Assembly: GCF_020783655.1 (NCBI RefSeq)
Contig: NZ_JAJGQH010000018.1
Span: 62,001 to 126,000, forward strand
DNA from: Xanthomonas melonis
Lineage (GTDB): Bacteria > Pseudomonadota > Gammaproteobacteria > Xanthomonadales > Xanthomonadaceae
Length of the DNA: 64,000 bases
Direction: 5' to 3'
Part shown: piece after piece, positions 24,942-34,474 of the stretch
How the letters are laid out: each line of letters begins with the position of its first letter
Numbering within the stretch: the stretch's first letter is position 1
Made by a program: the position numbers and the translations under genes
Notes under the pieces: model-generated
Databases searched by the model: none
What the model was told of the DNA's origin: nothing
The model's input: the letters and a program-made list of their open reading frames with translations, nothing else

Positions 24942-27143
24942 TCAATACCGCCAGCGCAGCGACACGCTGACGAAGCGCGGTTCGCCGTAGTTCTGGTAGT
25001 CCAGGTTCGCCCAATAGGTTTTGTCGAATGCGTTGCGCACCGCCAGTGTGGCGGTCCACTGCTCGCTGATGCGGTAGTTGGCGTTGAAGTGCACCAGCGC
25101 GTACGGGTTCTGCACCACGGTGACCGGCGTGGTGGCGCCGCTGCCGTCGCCGGTGGGGCGCGCGATGTTGAAGCCGCGCACCGCGCTCTGCCAGCTCACG
25201 CCGCCGCCGATGCTCAGCCGGTCCCACGCGCCCGGCAGGCGCCACTGGGTGGAGAGCTGCAGATAGTCCTCCGGCAGATTGGCGTAGATCGCATCGGTGG
25301 GCGCGCGGGTGACCTTGACGTGGGTGTAGCCGGCGTTGACGGTCCAGCCGGGCAGCACTTCGCCGTTGAAGTCCACTTCCCAGCCGCGGCTCTTGGTACC
25401 GTTCACGCCGACGAAGGCCGAGGTGCCGTCCGGCAGCGAGCCTTCCGGCTGGGTCATGTCGCGCACCGCGAAGTTGTCCTGCCTGGCCTCGAAGACCGCG
25501 GCGGTGGCCATCGCGCGGCCATCGAGCAACTGCGCCTTGATGCCGGCCTCCAGGTTGGATCCCTCCACCGGGGCGAGCAGGTTGTTGTCCTTGTCGCGGT
25601 AATTCTGCGGATTGAAGATCTCGGTGTAGCTGGCATACACCGAGGCGTCGGGCACGATGTCGTAGACCAGGCCCACATAAGGGGTGACTTCATCGCTCAC
25701 TTCGTAGCGGCCGCTGGTACCGGTGTAGACACCGGCGGCATTGAAGGCCTGGGTGCGGGTTTCCCACGCACTCAGGCGCGCGCCGGCGATCAGTGACAGC
25801 GGGTCGGCCAGGCGAAACCGCGTGGAGGCATACACACCGCGCTGAGTGGTCCGCGCTTCGTTGCGGCGGCCGGTGCGTGCATAGGTCACTTCGGAGATGT
25901 CGCCATCCCAGTTGCGGATGTTCGGGATGAAATAGCAGCGCTCGCGCACGCCGGTGGGGCTGGTGCAGGTGGCCCAGTCGGCGGGATAGGTCTGCGCGGT
26001 GGGATAGGCGGTGGACTGCAGATCCTGCCAGCTGCCGCCGATCACCACGTCGTGCTGACGGCCGAACAGCGAGAACCCACCGGACAGATACACGTCCACG
26101 CTATCGCGTGCGTCTTCGGTCTCGCCGGCCGCGGTGCGCAGGAACACGCCGCTGCCATCGGCTGCCGGGTAGCCGGTGCCGTAGACGCGCATGTTCTGCA
26201 CCTGGCCCTTGGTGTGCGCGTAGTTGACGCGCAACAGCCAGTCCTCGCCGACGCGCTGTTCGAGATTGGCGAACGCCGTACTGGTTTCGCGCTGCCAGCG
26301 CGTCCATTTCGGTGCCATGTTGGTCGAGCGCGCCAGGTTGGCGAACGTGCCGTCGGCCGCGAAGAACGGCACCGTGCCCCAGGTCGAACCGACCGGGGTG
26401 TTGTCTTGGCGCTGATAGCCGACGGTGAGCGTGGTGGTCTCGGTCAGGTCGCCTTCCAGCACCGCCATGCCGGACATTTTGCTGTCGTGGTAGCGGTCGT
26501 AGTAGTAATCGCGGTCCTGCCAGGCAGCCACCACGCGGCTGCGGAAGCGCCCGTCATCGGTCAGCGGCGCATTGACATCGGCCTGCATGCGGCGGAAATC
26601 CCAGGTGCCCGCACTGACCGCGAACGACGCATCGAAGTCCTTGCCAGGACGCTTGCGCAGCAGGTTCACCGTGGCCGAGGGAATGCCCGCACCGGTGAGC
26701 AGGCCATTGGCGCCGCGGATCACTTCGATGCGGTCGTAGAAGACCGTGTCGTATTCCTGGTTGGTGGCGCCGCTATAGGTCGGCAGGCCGTCGACCTGGA
26801 AGTCGGTGATCTGGAAACCGCGCGCGAAGTAGAGCGGGCGCTGGGTGTCGTAGAACGAGACGTTGACGCCAGTGACGTTGCGCATCACGTCGTCGATGCT
26901 GAACAGCGATTGTTCTTCCAGCCGCTGCAAGCCGATCACGCTGACCGATTGCGGCGTTTCCTGCAGGGTCAGCGGTAAGCGCGTCGTGGTGGCCGGCTGC
27001 GCGCGGCTCACCGTGCCGTTGACGTTGACCTGATCCAGGGTGGTGGCATCGGCAGCGTCGGCAGCATGGACGGACGGCGCCAGCAGCAGCGCGCACAGCA
27101 GGGCGACAGACAACGTGGTCGGCGAAAGCGTGGTCACGGGCAT
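24942..27143 (-). CDS. TonB-dependent siderophore receptor
   Basis: 733 residues with a signal peptide ending SVHAADA. A plug domain follows (LPLTLQETPQSVSVIG, then the RGFQITDFQVDGLP and RIEVIRGANGLLTGAG blocks), characteristic of the FpvA/FhuE ferric-siderophore group. A C-terminal beta-barrel ends in LRWRY with the usual terminal aromatic residue. It would take up a ferric siderophore through the outer membrane with TonB energy; the ligand is not predictable. ATG at 27143 was chosen because the upstream frame is non-conserved and includes the promoter region. A Fur-like box lies about 150 bases upstream. Confidence 0.9.
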   Translation of the reverse strand: MPVTTLSPTTLSVALLCALLLAPSVHAADAADATTLDQVNVNGTVSRAQPATTTRLPLTLQETPQSVSVIGLQRLEEQSLFSIDDVMRNVTGVNVSFYDTQRPLYFARGFQITDFQVDGLPTYSGATNQEYDTVFYDRIEVIRGANGLLTGAGIPSATVNLLRKRPGKDFDASFAVSAGTWDFRRMQADVNAPLTDDGRFRSRVVAAWQDRDYYYDRYHDSKMSGMAVLEGDLTETTTLTVGYQRQDNTPVGSTWGTVPFFAADGTFANLARSTNMAPKWTRWQRETSTAFANLEQRVGEDWLLRVNYAHTKGQVQNMRVYGTGYPAADGSGVFLRTAAGETEDARDSVDVYLSGGFSLFGRQHDVVIGGSWQDLQSTAYPTAQTYPADWATCTSPTGVRERCYFIPNIRNWDGDISEVTYARTGRRNEARTTQRGVYASTRFRLADPLSLIAGARLSAWETRTQAFNAAGVYTGTSGRYEVSDEVTPYVGLVYDIVPDASVYASYTEIFNPQNYRDKDNNLLAPVEGSNLEAGIKAQLLDGRAMATAAVFEARQDNFAVRDMTQPEGSLPDGTSAFVGVNGTKSRGWEVDFNGEVLPGWTVNAGYTHVKVTRAPTDAIYANLPEDYLQLSTQWRLPGAWDRLSIGGGVSWQSAVRGFNIARPTGDGSGATTPVTVVQNPYALVHFNANYRISEQWTATLAVRNAFDKTYWANLDYQNYGEPRFVSVSLRWRY

Positions 27144-27289
27144 CGGTTTCTCATCGAACGGAGGCGCACGCCATGCGTGGCCAATGAAGTGCGGTCCTGG
27201 GTCGGCATCCTGCTCAGGCGACGGCTGGCTGGCCTGGCGAGGCTGGCGGATCGACGAGACGGATGTGGCCGGCAACGGTCTGAAGTTAT

Positions 27290-27308
27290 GCAAATGTAAA
27301 TCGTTATC
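27290..27308 (-). promoter_or_regulatory. Putative Fur box upstream of the siderophore receptor
   Basis: Read on the minus strand, GATAACGATTTACATTTGC agrees with the classical 19-bp Fur consensus at 13 positions, by my count. It lies in an AT-rich pocket of an otherwise GC-rich region, 147 bases before the receptor start. It implies iron repression of the receptor gene. Confidence 0.55.
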
Positions 27309-27415
27309 GTTTGATGGGCAAGTGCGGGGCGGTGGTCTGCCACCTTCGGCGGTCAGGCAGGCGTACGCCGCGGCCGGAGCGCCGGCCGATACGCGCGGTA
27401 TCGAACCCGCCGCGC

Positions 27416-27898
27416 TCAGCCCAGGTGCGACAGCGGCAGACCTTCCGGTGCCTTGACCGTGCGCAGCACGAAGCTGGAATTGACGTCGGACACGCCGGTG
27501 GCATTGAGCAGGCGGTCGAGCAGGAAGCGCGAGAAATGCTCCAGATCGCGCACCTGCACCTGCAGCAGGTAATCCATATCGCCGGTCAGCGCCCAACAGG
27601 CCACGACCTCGTCCCAGTCGCGCACGCCTGTGGCGAAGCGGTCGATGTCCGGTTGGCCGTGTTGCTCCAGCTGCACCCGGACGAAGGCCTGCAGGCCGAG
27701 CCCCAGCGCACGCGCGTCCAGGCGTGCGCCATAGCCGGCGATGATGCCGGCCGCCTCCAGGCGCTGGATGCGGCGCAGGCAGGCCGATGCGGACAGATTC
27801 ACCTGCACGGCCAGCTCCGCATTGCTGCTGCGGCCCTGTGTCTGCAACAGGGCGAGCAACCGCAGATCGGTGCGATCCAGGGCAATGGATTGATTCAT
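27416..27898 (-). CDS. Lrp/AsnC family transcriptional regulator
   Basis: 160 residues. The N-terminal helix-turn-helix (LDRTDLRLLALLQTQGRSS, then NLSASACLRRIQRLE) and C-terminal RAM effector domain (CWALTGDMDYLLQVQV) are standard for Lrp/AsnC. ATG at 27898 was preferred over the longer frame. It diverges from phhA across 128 bases that contain a perfect inverted repeat, so it probably controls phenylalanine hydroxylase in response to an aromatic amino acid. This neighbour-based role is inference. Confidence 0.88.
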   Translation of the reverse strand: MNQSIALDRTDLRLLALLQTQGRSSNAELAVQVNLSASACLRRIQRLEAAGIIAGYGARLDARALGLGLQAFVRVQLEQHGQPDIDRFATGVRDWDEVVACWALTGDMDYLLQVQVRDLEHFSRFLLDRLLNATGVSDVNSSFVLRTVKAPEGLPLSHLG

Positions 27899-27927
27899 AT
27901 GTTGCGCAGCAGCAGATGGATACGCAT

Positions 27928-27964
27928 GAATCTTGCGCGCTGTCGGCTTCGGCACGCAAGATTC
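27928..27964. promoter_or_regulatory. Inverted repeat in the Lrp-phhA divergent promoter region
   Basis: GAATCTTGCG (27928-27937) and CGCAAGATTC (27955-27964) are exact reverse complements separated by 17 bases. They are flanked by TTGCGC half-copies at about 27902 and 27973. Spaced palindromes of this kind are usual for Lrp-family octamers. Site assignment is inferred. Confidence 0.5.
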
Positions 27965-28026
27965 GCAATCCTGTTGCGCAACGATCCGGCTAAGGTGAGG
28001 CCTGCCGCCACCCATCCTCTGCCAGC

Positions 28027-28917
28027 ATGAATACCACCCCGCGCCGCGTCGAAAACCAGCTCACCGACAAGGGCTATGTGCCGGTCTACACCACGGCCGT
28101 GGTCGAGCAGCCGTGGGATGGCTACAGCGCCGACGACCACGCCACCTGGGGCACGCTGTACCGGCGCCAGCGCGAATTGCTGGTGGGTCGGGCCTGCGAC
28201 GAGTTCCTGCAGGCACAGGACGCCATGGGGATGGACGACAGCCAGATCCCGCGCTTCGACGCCCTCAACACCGTGCTGCAGGCGGCTACCGGCTGGACGC
28301 TGGTGGGCGTGGAAGGCCTGCTGCCGGAGCTGGATTTCTTCGATCACCTGGCCAACAAGCGCTTTCCGGTGACGTGGTGGATTCGCCGCCCCGACCAGAT
28401 CGACTACATCGCCGAGCCGGACCTGTTCCACGACTTGTTCGGGCACGTGCCGTTGCTGATGAACTCGGTGTTCGCCGACTTCATGCAGGCCTACGGGCGT
28501 GGCGGCGTCAAGGCGCATGGCATCGGCGCGGACGCCTTGCAGAATCTGACGCGGCTCTACTGGTACACGGTGGAGTTCGGCCTGATCGACACTGCGCAGG
28601 GGCTGCGCATCTACGGCGCCGGCATCGTGTCGTCCAAGGGCGAATCGCTGTACTCGCTGGAATCGGCCGCCCCCAATCGCATCGGGTTCGACCTGCAGCG
28701 CATCATGCGCACGCGCTACCGCATCGACAGCTACCAGAAGACGTACTTCGTCATCGACAGCTTCGCCCAATTGATGGATGCGACCAGCCCGGACTTCACG
28801 CCCATCTACGCCGCACTCGCGCAGCAGGCGCAGGTGCCGGCCGGCGATGTACTGGCCGAGGATCGGGTAGTCCAGCGCGGCAGCGGAGAGGGCTGGAGCC
28901 GCGACGGCGACGTGTAA
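28027..28917 (+). CDS. phhA: Phenylalanine 4-monooxygenase PhhA
   Basis: 296 residues of the aromatic amino acid hydroxylase fold, without the regulatory ACT domain of animal enzymes. The iron ligands are H135 and H140 in FHDLFGH and E183 in YTVEFGL. It converts phenylalanine to tyrosine with tetrahydropterin and oxygen. The pterin recycling enzyme PhhB is not next to it. Divergent transcription from the Lrp regulator suggests substrate-dependent control. Confidence 0.95.
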   Translation: MNTTPRRVENQLTDKGYVPVYTTAVVEQPWDGYSADDHATWGTLYRRQRELLVGRACDEFLQAQDAMGMDDSQIPRFDALNTVLQAATGWTLVGVEGLLPELDFFDHLANKRFPVTWWIRRPDQIDYIAEPDLFHDLFGHVPLLMNSVFADFMQAYGRGGVKAHGIGADALQNLTRLYWYTVEFGLIDTAQGLRIYGAGIVSSKGESLYSLESAAPNRIGFDLQRIMRTRYRIDSYQKTYFVIDSFAQLMDATSPDFTPIYAALAQQAQVPAGDVLAEDRVVQRGSGEGWSRDGDV

Positions 28918-29195
28918 GAGCGTCGGCCATCGCCGCTGCGTGGCACGACCGCACGTGGCGTGCACGCTCGGCAGCGGCATCGCCGGCCACGCCGCCGCCG
29001 ACGATGCGCACACGATGCCTCGTTTGCGGCGATACGCCGTGCCCCGAGTACATCGCATCCGGTCGAGGTGCTGGCAGGTTCGAGAGATTTGCGCAGGCTG
29101 CGTGCTGTGCCGCGCGCCTGCTGCAGGCGTGCGGCGACTCGACAGCATCGCCCGCGCGCACTAAGGTCCAAGGCTCCCCACATCGCCTTCGCCCA

Positions 29196-29840
29196 ATGGA
29201 CCTGACGCATCTGCGGATCCGGCGCCTGGAGCTGGACGACACCCGCCTGCTGTTCACCCTGACCAACGGCATGCGTATCGATGAGCCCATCCAGGCCCAT
29301 CGCCTGCTGCAACGGGCCGGGCCGCCGCAACGCGCGCAGTGGCAACTCACCGAGGATGGCTACGGGGTGAACTGGCCCGCGATCGCACCGCCGACGGCAG
29401 ATGGCCTGCTGAACATGCCCGAGCTGCTGTGGCGCCGCCGTGCCGCGCGCGCACAGGCCAAGCTTGCGAGCGTGCGTGGGCGCCTGGATGCGCTCTCTCC
29501 GGGCGAACGCGAACTCATCGCGCTGGCACGGCTGGACACGGACATGAGCGAGAGCGGCTATGCGCGCTATTTCGATCGCTGGGACGCGGCCACCCGCAGT
29601 GCCGCGCTGCAGGGGCTGGCGGCGATGGGCGCGACGCAGACGCGGCAGGCGATCGAGGGCCTGGGCGCATTGTTCGAACGGCTGGAGGAAGACCCCGACC
29701 TGCTCAGCATCGAAGACATCCTCGATGCGATGAACGAAACCGAACGCCAACGCGTGCAGGGCTGGGAAGACGTCTATTACCGCCGCCTCGGCGATCTGGC
29801 GCGGCTGGGATTGACGCATTACGGCGTGGACAAGGCCTGA
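29196..29840 (+). CDS. DUF2442 plus DMP19/DUF4375-like protein
   Basis: 214 residues in two parts. Residues about 5-65 look like a DUF2442 domain (LLFTLTNGMRIDEPI..., ending YGVNWPAI). Residues about 95-205 look like the DMP19/DUF4375 fold (ALARLDTDMSESGYARYFDRW and AAMGATQTRQAI). DMP19 proteins are acidic mimics or structural proteins without clear catalytic function. The combination is not one I recognise by name. It stands alone between phhA and the pectin cluster. The domain matches are by eye, so they are moderate in certainty. Confidence 0.6.
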   Translation: MDLTHLRIRRLELDDTRLLFTLTNGMRIDEPIQAHRLLQRAGPPQRAQWQLTEDGYGVNWPAIAPPTADGLLNMPELLWRRRAARAQAKLASVRGRLDALSPGERELIALARLDTDMSESGYARYFDRWDAATRSAALQGLAAMGATQTRQAIEGLGALFERLEEDPDLLSIEDILDAMNETERQRVQGWEDVYYRRLGDLARLGLTHYGVDKA

Positions 29841-29900
29841 TCAACGCGGTCAACCGTCCGCGTGCAACGGGCATTGCCCGGAGCGCACACCGGTGCCGGC

Positions 29901-31019
29901 TCAGCCCGCCGGCTTGACCAGGTACGCCAGCAGCACGATCAGATCCTCTTCGCCGGTCTGCTGCAGGGCATGCGTGCTTCCCGGCCGCGTCAGCAGCGCA
30001 TCGCCGGCGGCGACTTCGTACTGCTTGCCATCCAGCGCATACAGGCCGCGGCCGCTGACGATGTAGTAGATCTCGTCCTTGTCGTGCAGGTGCAGGCCGA
30101 TGCCGGCGCCCTTGTGCAGCACGCGCTTGCGCAGCACGAATTTCAGCTCGGGCGCATCGGCGAAGAAGGGGTAGGCCGTGGTGGGCCCGGCACCGCCATG
30201 CGGGCCGGGTTGTTCGCGGGCGAGGTCGCGCTCGTGCACCACCAGCGAGGGATGCGCCTGCGCGGCGCGCTGCGCGGCGGTATCGGGTGCCGCGCCGCAA
30301 TCGGCATCGCGGCGCAGCTGCGGTTTGAGCGCCGGTTGCAGTTGCACCCAGCCGTGCACCACCAGGCAGGCGATGGCGGTGGCGCCAGCGCGGCTGAAGT
30401 GGGTGCCGTCGGCGATGTGCTTCTCGGGCACGAACAGGAAATACGGTTTGGCGGCCTGCTCGCCGAGCGCGCGGATCCAGTCGCTGGAGCTGGCGTTGAG
30501 ATCGATCAGGGCCACGCGCTCTGCAGCCGCCAGTTGCTGCATGGCCAGGGTGTAGCGGCCATGGGTATCGAGCAAGGCGCCGAAGTCGTACAGCAGTCGC
30601 GCGGCCGGGGTGATCAGGATCGGCGTTGCGCCCTTGTCGCGCGCGGTGGCGATGTAGCGGCGCAGGAACTGCACATAATCGGTGGCCGGATCGGTGTAAC
30701 GCGTGGCATCTTCGCGCTTGGCGTCGTTGTGGCCGAACTGGATCAGCAGGATGTCGCCGCGTTGCAGTTCCCTTGCGATGGCATCCAGGCGCCCTTCGGC
30801 GATGAAACTGCGCGTGCTGCGACCGCCCTTGGCATGGTTGCGCACCTGCCATTGCGCCGGGTCGAACCAGCCTTGCAGCATCTGCCCCCAACCGGCCTGT
30901 GGCGCGCGCTCGGCGCCATACTCGGCGGCGGTGGAATCGCCGGCGATGAAGATGCGTTGGGGCGCGGCCTGAGCAAGGCCGGTGCAGAGCAGCAGCAAGG
31001 CAAGGAGCAGCAAACGCAT
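29901..31019 (-). CDS. Rhamnogalacturonan acetylesterase (CE12, SGNH) fused to a C-terminal cupin
   Basis: 372 residues with a signal peptide (1-18). The SGNH hydrolase part has S29 in AGDST, block III FGHND (96-99) and the catalytic D204/H207 in DGTHF. This is the layout of rhamnogalacturonan acetylesterases that deacetylate the pectin backbone. From about residue 275 a cupin follows (GIGLHLHDKDEIYYIVSG, then RPGSTHALQ), with histidine and glutamate at metal positions. I know of no standard fusion of this kind. It is the last gene of the kduI-kduD-isomerase unit. The start is ATG 31019, directly before the signal peptide. Confidence 0.85.
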   Translation of the reverse strand: MRLLLLALLLLCTGLAQAAPQRIFIAGDSTAAEYGAERAPQAGWGQMLQGWFDPAQWQVRNHAKGGRSTRSFIAEGRLDAIARELQRGDILLIQFGHNDAKREDATRYTDPATDYVQFLRRYIATARDKGATPILITPAARLLYDFGALLDTHGRYTLAMQQLAAAERVALIDLNASSSDWIRALGEQAAKPYFLFVPEKHIADGTHFSRAGATAIACLVVHGWVQLQPALKPQLRRDADCGAAPDTAAQRAAQAHPSLVVHERDLAREQPGPHGGAGPTTAYPFFADAPELKFVLRKRVLHKGAGIGLHLHDKDEIYYIVSGRGLYALDGKQYEVAAGDALLTRPGSTHALQQTGEEDLIVLLAYLVKPAG

Positions 31020-31055
31020 GGTGGCTCCGGGGAGGTAGTAAGTGCATAGCGCTGT

Positions 31056-31100
31056 TCCTTCTCCCATTGGGAGAAGGTGCCCGGAGGGCGGATGAGGGGC
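31056..31100 (-). repeat. Dispersed hairpin repeat (copy 3, reverse orientation)
   Basis: CCTTCTCCCATTGGGAGAAGG followed by GTGCCCGGAGGGCGGATGAGG is the reverse complement of the consensus element. It lies in the gap before the CE12-cupin gene within its own operon, so it could affect transcript stability between the isomerase and esterase genes. Confidence 0.65.
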
Positions 31101-31249
31101 GCCTCAGAGACTGCGAGTGCTTCGCCTCGTACCCCCCGCTTCGCGTCCCGCGCTTGCAGCGCGGGCGCTCCAATGCACGCGCGCCACTGGCGCGCGCGCC
31201 GTGCCTTGTCGCCCCGGCGAGAGAGGGGCTTCAGCGTTTCGAGGGCCGG

Positions 31250-31909
31250 TTAAGCTGCTGCAGCTGCTTCGGTCTTGCCCAGCAGGCCGGCAACGAAGCT
31301 GCGGATTTCCGCATCCTGCGCGTTGTCGAAGAAGCACTGCTGGAAACGTGCACCGCCGATCGCCTGCTTGACCAGCTCCGGGTCGATGGCGCGCAGGCCG
31401 TCCAGGTAGGACTTGGCGGTGGCCTGCTTGACCTGGGTCAGGATGCCGGCGTTGGCGACCTGCGACTCGCGACGCTCGGCCGGGTAGCCCATGCCGCGCT
31501 CGCCGCTGAAGGCCTTTTCGAAGATGTAGCGCACGTTGATTTCCGCGCCCCAGCCGTAGCCCTTGGCGAAGGCCAGCGACAGCGCGTTGCCGTTGTTGAC
31601 CTGGGCGAACAGGTAGGCATCGGTGGGTTCGATGCAGTAGCCGCAGAACACGCCCGGGTGCGCGTTGAGCGACATCATGGCGCCCTGGCCGGTGCCGCAG
31701 CCGGCGACCACGAAGTCCACCGCCTTGGAGTTCAGCAGCAGGCTGGCGACGATGCCCAGGTGGATGTAGGTCAGGCGGTGGTCGTTGTCACCGTCCATGC
31801 CGACGTTGAACACGTCGTGGCCCTGCGCGCTGGCGACGTCGTTGAGCTGCTGCAGGATCACCGGGTTCTTGGCGGCCTGGCTGAACTCGTTCATGAGTGC
31901 GATTTTCAT
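31250..31909 (-). CDS. RpiB/LacAB-family sugar isomerase, possible uronate isomerase (DhuI-like)
   Basis: 219 residues of the ribose-5-phosphate isomerase B fold, longer than true RpiB (about 150). The active-site cysteine is C71 in AGCGTGQGAMMSLN, and the anion-hole segment follows. RpiB homologs named DhuI are known to isomerise 4-deoxy-5-hexosulose uronate, the KduI reaction. This gene sits just downstream of kduD and kduI, so an uronate substrate is more likely than ribose 5-phosphate. The two isomerases may have different substrates. The assignment is inference from family and context. Confidence 0.7.
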   Translation of the reverse strand: MKIALMNEFSQAAKNPVILQQLNDVASAQGHDVFNVGMDGDNDHRLTYIHLGIVASLLLNSKAVDFVVAGCGTGQGAMMSLNAHPGVFCGYCIEPTDAYLFAQVNNGNALSLAFAKGYGWGAEINVRYIFEKAFSGERGMGYPAERRESQVANAGILTQVKQATAKSYLDGLRAIDPELVKQAIGGARFQQCFFDNAQDAEIRSFVAGLLGKTEAAAAA

Positions 31910-32053
31910 GGGATTGCTCCGATTGGGTTGGGGAAGAGTGGTGCGGGAGAGGTTGGAGGCCTCGGTGCTGCCGCGATGCGCGTTTCATTGCCTTGCCCGT
32001 GTGGGCTCCGGCGCTGTGTGATCGAGAAGTTGCTTGCGGTTGCGGGCGGCGCG

Positions 32054-32165
32054 GCCCTCATCCGCCCTTCGGGCACCTTCTCCCGCTTGCGGGAGAAGGG
32101 AACGTCGCCTCCCGATTGCGGGAGAAGGACAGGTCATCTTCCTGCTTGCGGGAGATGGGCAGCTC
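32054..32165 (+). repeat. Dispersed hairpin repeat (copy 4) with two decayed tandem half-copies
   Basis: The consensus element (CATCCGCCCTTCGGGCACC, then CTCCCGCTTGCGGGAG) occupies 32056-32100. The second hairpin half recurs twice more as CTCCCGATTGCGGGAG at about 32109 and CCTGCTTGCGGGAG at about 32141. This shows local amplification of one hairpin between the kduD and isomerase genes. Confidence 0.65.
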
Positions 32166-32189
32166 ATCGCGATCGCGGTGCACTCCTGA

Positions 32190-32945
32190 TCAGCGCGCCA
32201 GCCAGCCGCCGTCGACCGGGATGATGGCACCGTTGACGTAGTCCGAGGCGCTGCTGGCCAGGAACACGGCGGTGCCGCCCAGATCGGCCGGCACGCCCCA
32301 GCGCGCGGCCGGAATGCGGTCCAGGATCGACTGGTTGCGCGCTTCGTCGGAACGCAGCTGCGCGGTGTTGTCGGTGGCCATGTAGCCCGGCGCAATGGCA
32401 TTGGTGGTCACGCCCTTGCTGGCCCATTCGTTGGCCAGCAGGCGGGTGATGCCGGCGATGCCGGACTTGCTGGCGGTGTAGGACGGCACGCGGATGCCGC
32501 CCTGGAACGACAGCATCGAGGCGATGTTGATGATCTTGCCGCGGCCCTGTGCGATGAAATGCCGGCCGGCGGCCTGCGCCATGAAGAACGCCGACTTCAG
32601 GTTGACGTTGAGCACGTCGTCCCAGTCCTGCTCACTGAAATCCACCGCGTCGGTGCGGCGGATCAAGCCGGCGTTGTTGACCAGGATATCCAGACCGCCA
32701 AGACCGGCGATGGTTTCGTCGACGATGCGCTGCACCGGCTCGATGCTGATCAGGTTGGCTTCGATGGCGATGAAGCGGCGGCCCAGCGCCTTGACCTTCT
32801 CTTCGGTCTCGGTGGGCGCCTGGATGCCGGCGGCGGCGATGTCGGCACCTGCCTCGGCCAGGGCCAACGCGATGCCCTGGCCCAGGCCGGTATTGGCACC
32901 GGTGACCAGTGCGACCTTGCCTTCGAGACTGAACGGATTGCTCAT
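32190..32945 (-). CDS. kduD: 2-dehydro-3-deoxy-D-gluconate 5-dehydrogenase KduD
   Basis: 251-residue classical short-chain dehydrogenase. The cofactor loop is TGANTGLGQG (15-24), with catalytic S143, Y156 and K160 (YTASK) and NNAG at 90-93. Length, sequence and the adjacent kduI gene identify KduD, which interconverts 2,5-diketo-3-deoxygluconate and 2-keto-3-deoxygluconate in pectin breakdown. ATG at 32945 (MSNPFSLEG). It is the second gene of the kduI operon, 160 bases after kduI. Confidence 0.9.
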   Translation of the reverse strand: MSNPFSLEGKVALVTGANTGLGQGIALALAEAGADIAAAGIQAPTETEEKVKALGRRFIAIEANLISIEPVQRIVDETIAGLGGLDILVNNAGLIRRTDAVDFSEQDWDDVLNVNLKSAFFMAQAAGRHFIAQGRGKIINIASMLSFQGGIRVPSYTASKSGIAGITRLLANEWASKGVTTNAIAPGYMATDNTAQLRSDEARNQSILDRIPAARWGVPADLGGTAVFLASSASDYVNGAIIPVDGGWLAR

Positions 32946-33105
32946 TACCTTATCGCTCCTGCTGGATGTGCCGTGATGTGAATGAGTGAGCCACGCAGTG
33001 CGCGGCCGATTGCGTTGTACGAACTGCTGCAGCGCCGGCGCCGTGGTGACGTGCGTTGGCGTTGCTGGCACCGGCTGATGCGGGGCGGCGTCGCGACTGC
33101 CAGCC

Positions 33106-34011
<906 letters not shown>

Positions 34012-34021
34012 CTACCGGCTC

Positions 34022-34039
34022 TGGTTAACCGGTGTCATT
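34022..34039 (-). promoter_or_regulatory. Operator-like motif, site A (kduI promoter)
   Basis: On the minus strand the site reads AATGACACCGGTTAACCA. The same sequence with one or two changes recurs at 37308-37325 and 41199-41216. A CCGGTTAACC core with central symmetry is what LacI-family dimers bind, and a LacI-family gene lies nearby. It is 62 bases upstream of the kduI start. Confidence 0.6.
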
Positions 34040-34078
34040 GCGCAGTGCAAGATGGAGCCGTGGCGGAATGGGAACCCC

Positions 34079-34121
34079 GTCTCCCGTCGGGAGAAGGTGG
34101 CGCGTAAGCGCCGGATGAGGG
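34079..34121 (-). repeat. Dispersed hairpin repeat, variant type (copy 5)
   Basis: GTCTCCCGTCGGGAGAAGGTGG then CGCGTAAGCGCCGGATGAGGG. The first hairpin matches the main family. The second is GGCGC(TTAC)GCGCC-like instead of GCCCTTCGGGC, the same variant as at 45060-45160. Confidence 0.6.
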
Positions 34122-34231
34122 TACGAGGCTGCGCGTGGCGTTGGGTTTGCGGCTGGATTGGTCGGGTAGAAGCTCATGTGGGCCTCCTCCATCAGCGCAT
34201 GGCTGAGCTTTTTTAGATGGCTGTCTGCCGC

Positions 34232-34375
34232 CGCACCCTCACCCCAACCCCTCTCCCGCAGGGAGAGGGGCTTTGAGCGCTTCTCCCGTTGGGAAAGGGG
34301 CTTTGTCGCAGCGACCGGCGGACGGCCTTCCCCCGCCTGCGGGGGAAGGTGCCCGAAGGGCGGAGGGGGGCCAGC
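34232..34375. repeat. Cluster of three degenerate hairpin repeats (copy 6)
   Basis: Three related hairpins follow one another: CCTCTCCCGCAGGGAGAGG (about 34249-34268), CTTCTCCCGTTGGGAAAGG (about 34281-34299) and CCTTCCCCCGCCTGCGGGGGAAGG (about 34327-34350). The last is followed by TGCCCGAAGGGCGGA. Spacing is irregular and spacers differ, so this is not a CRISPR array. Confidence 0.6.
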
Positions 34376-34474
34376 CGTTGGCCGATCGAGCCAGCTGTTC
34401 TCACCCTGACCGGCACACCGTCCTGCAAGGTGGCGCGCAAGGCCCGCGCCGCGTGGGGTCGCGGGGCGCGCTGC

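Noticed and set aside
34232..34375. Short CRISPR-like array
   Set aside because: The hairpin units differ in sequence and spacing, spacers are not of uniform length, and no cas gene is near.
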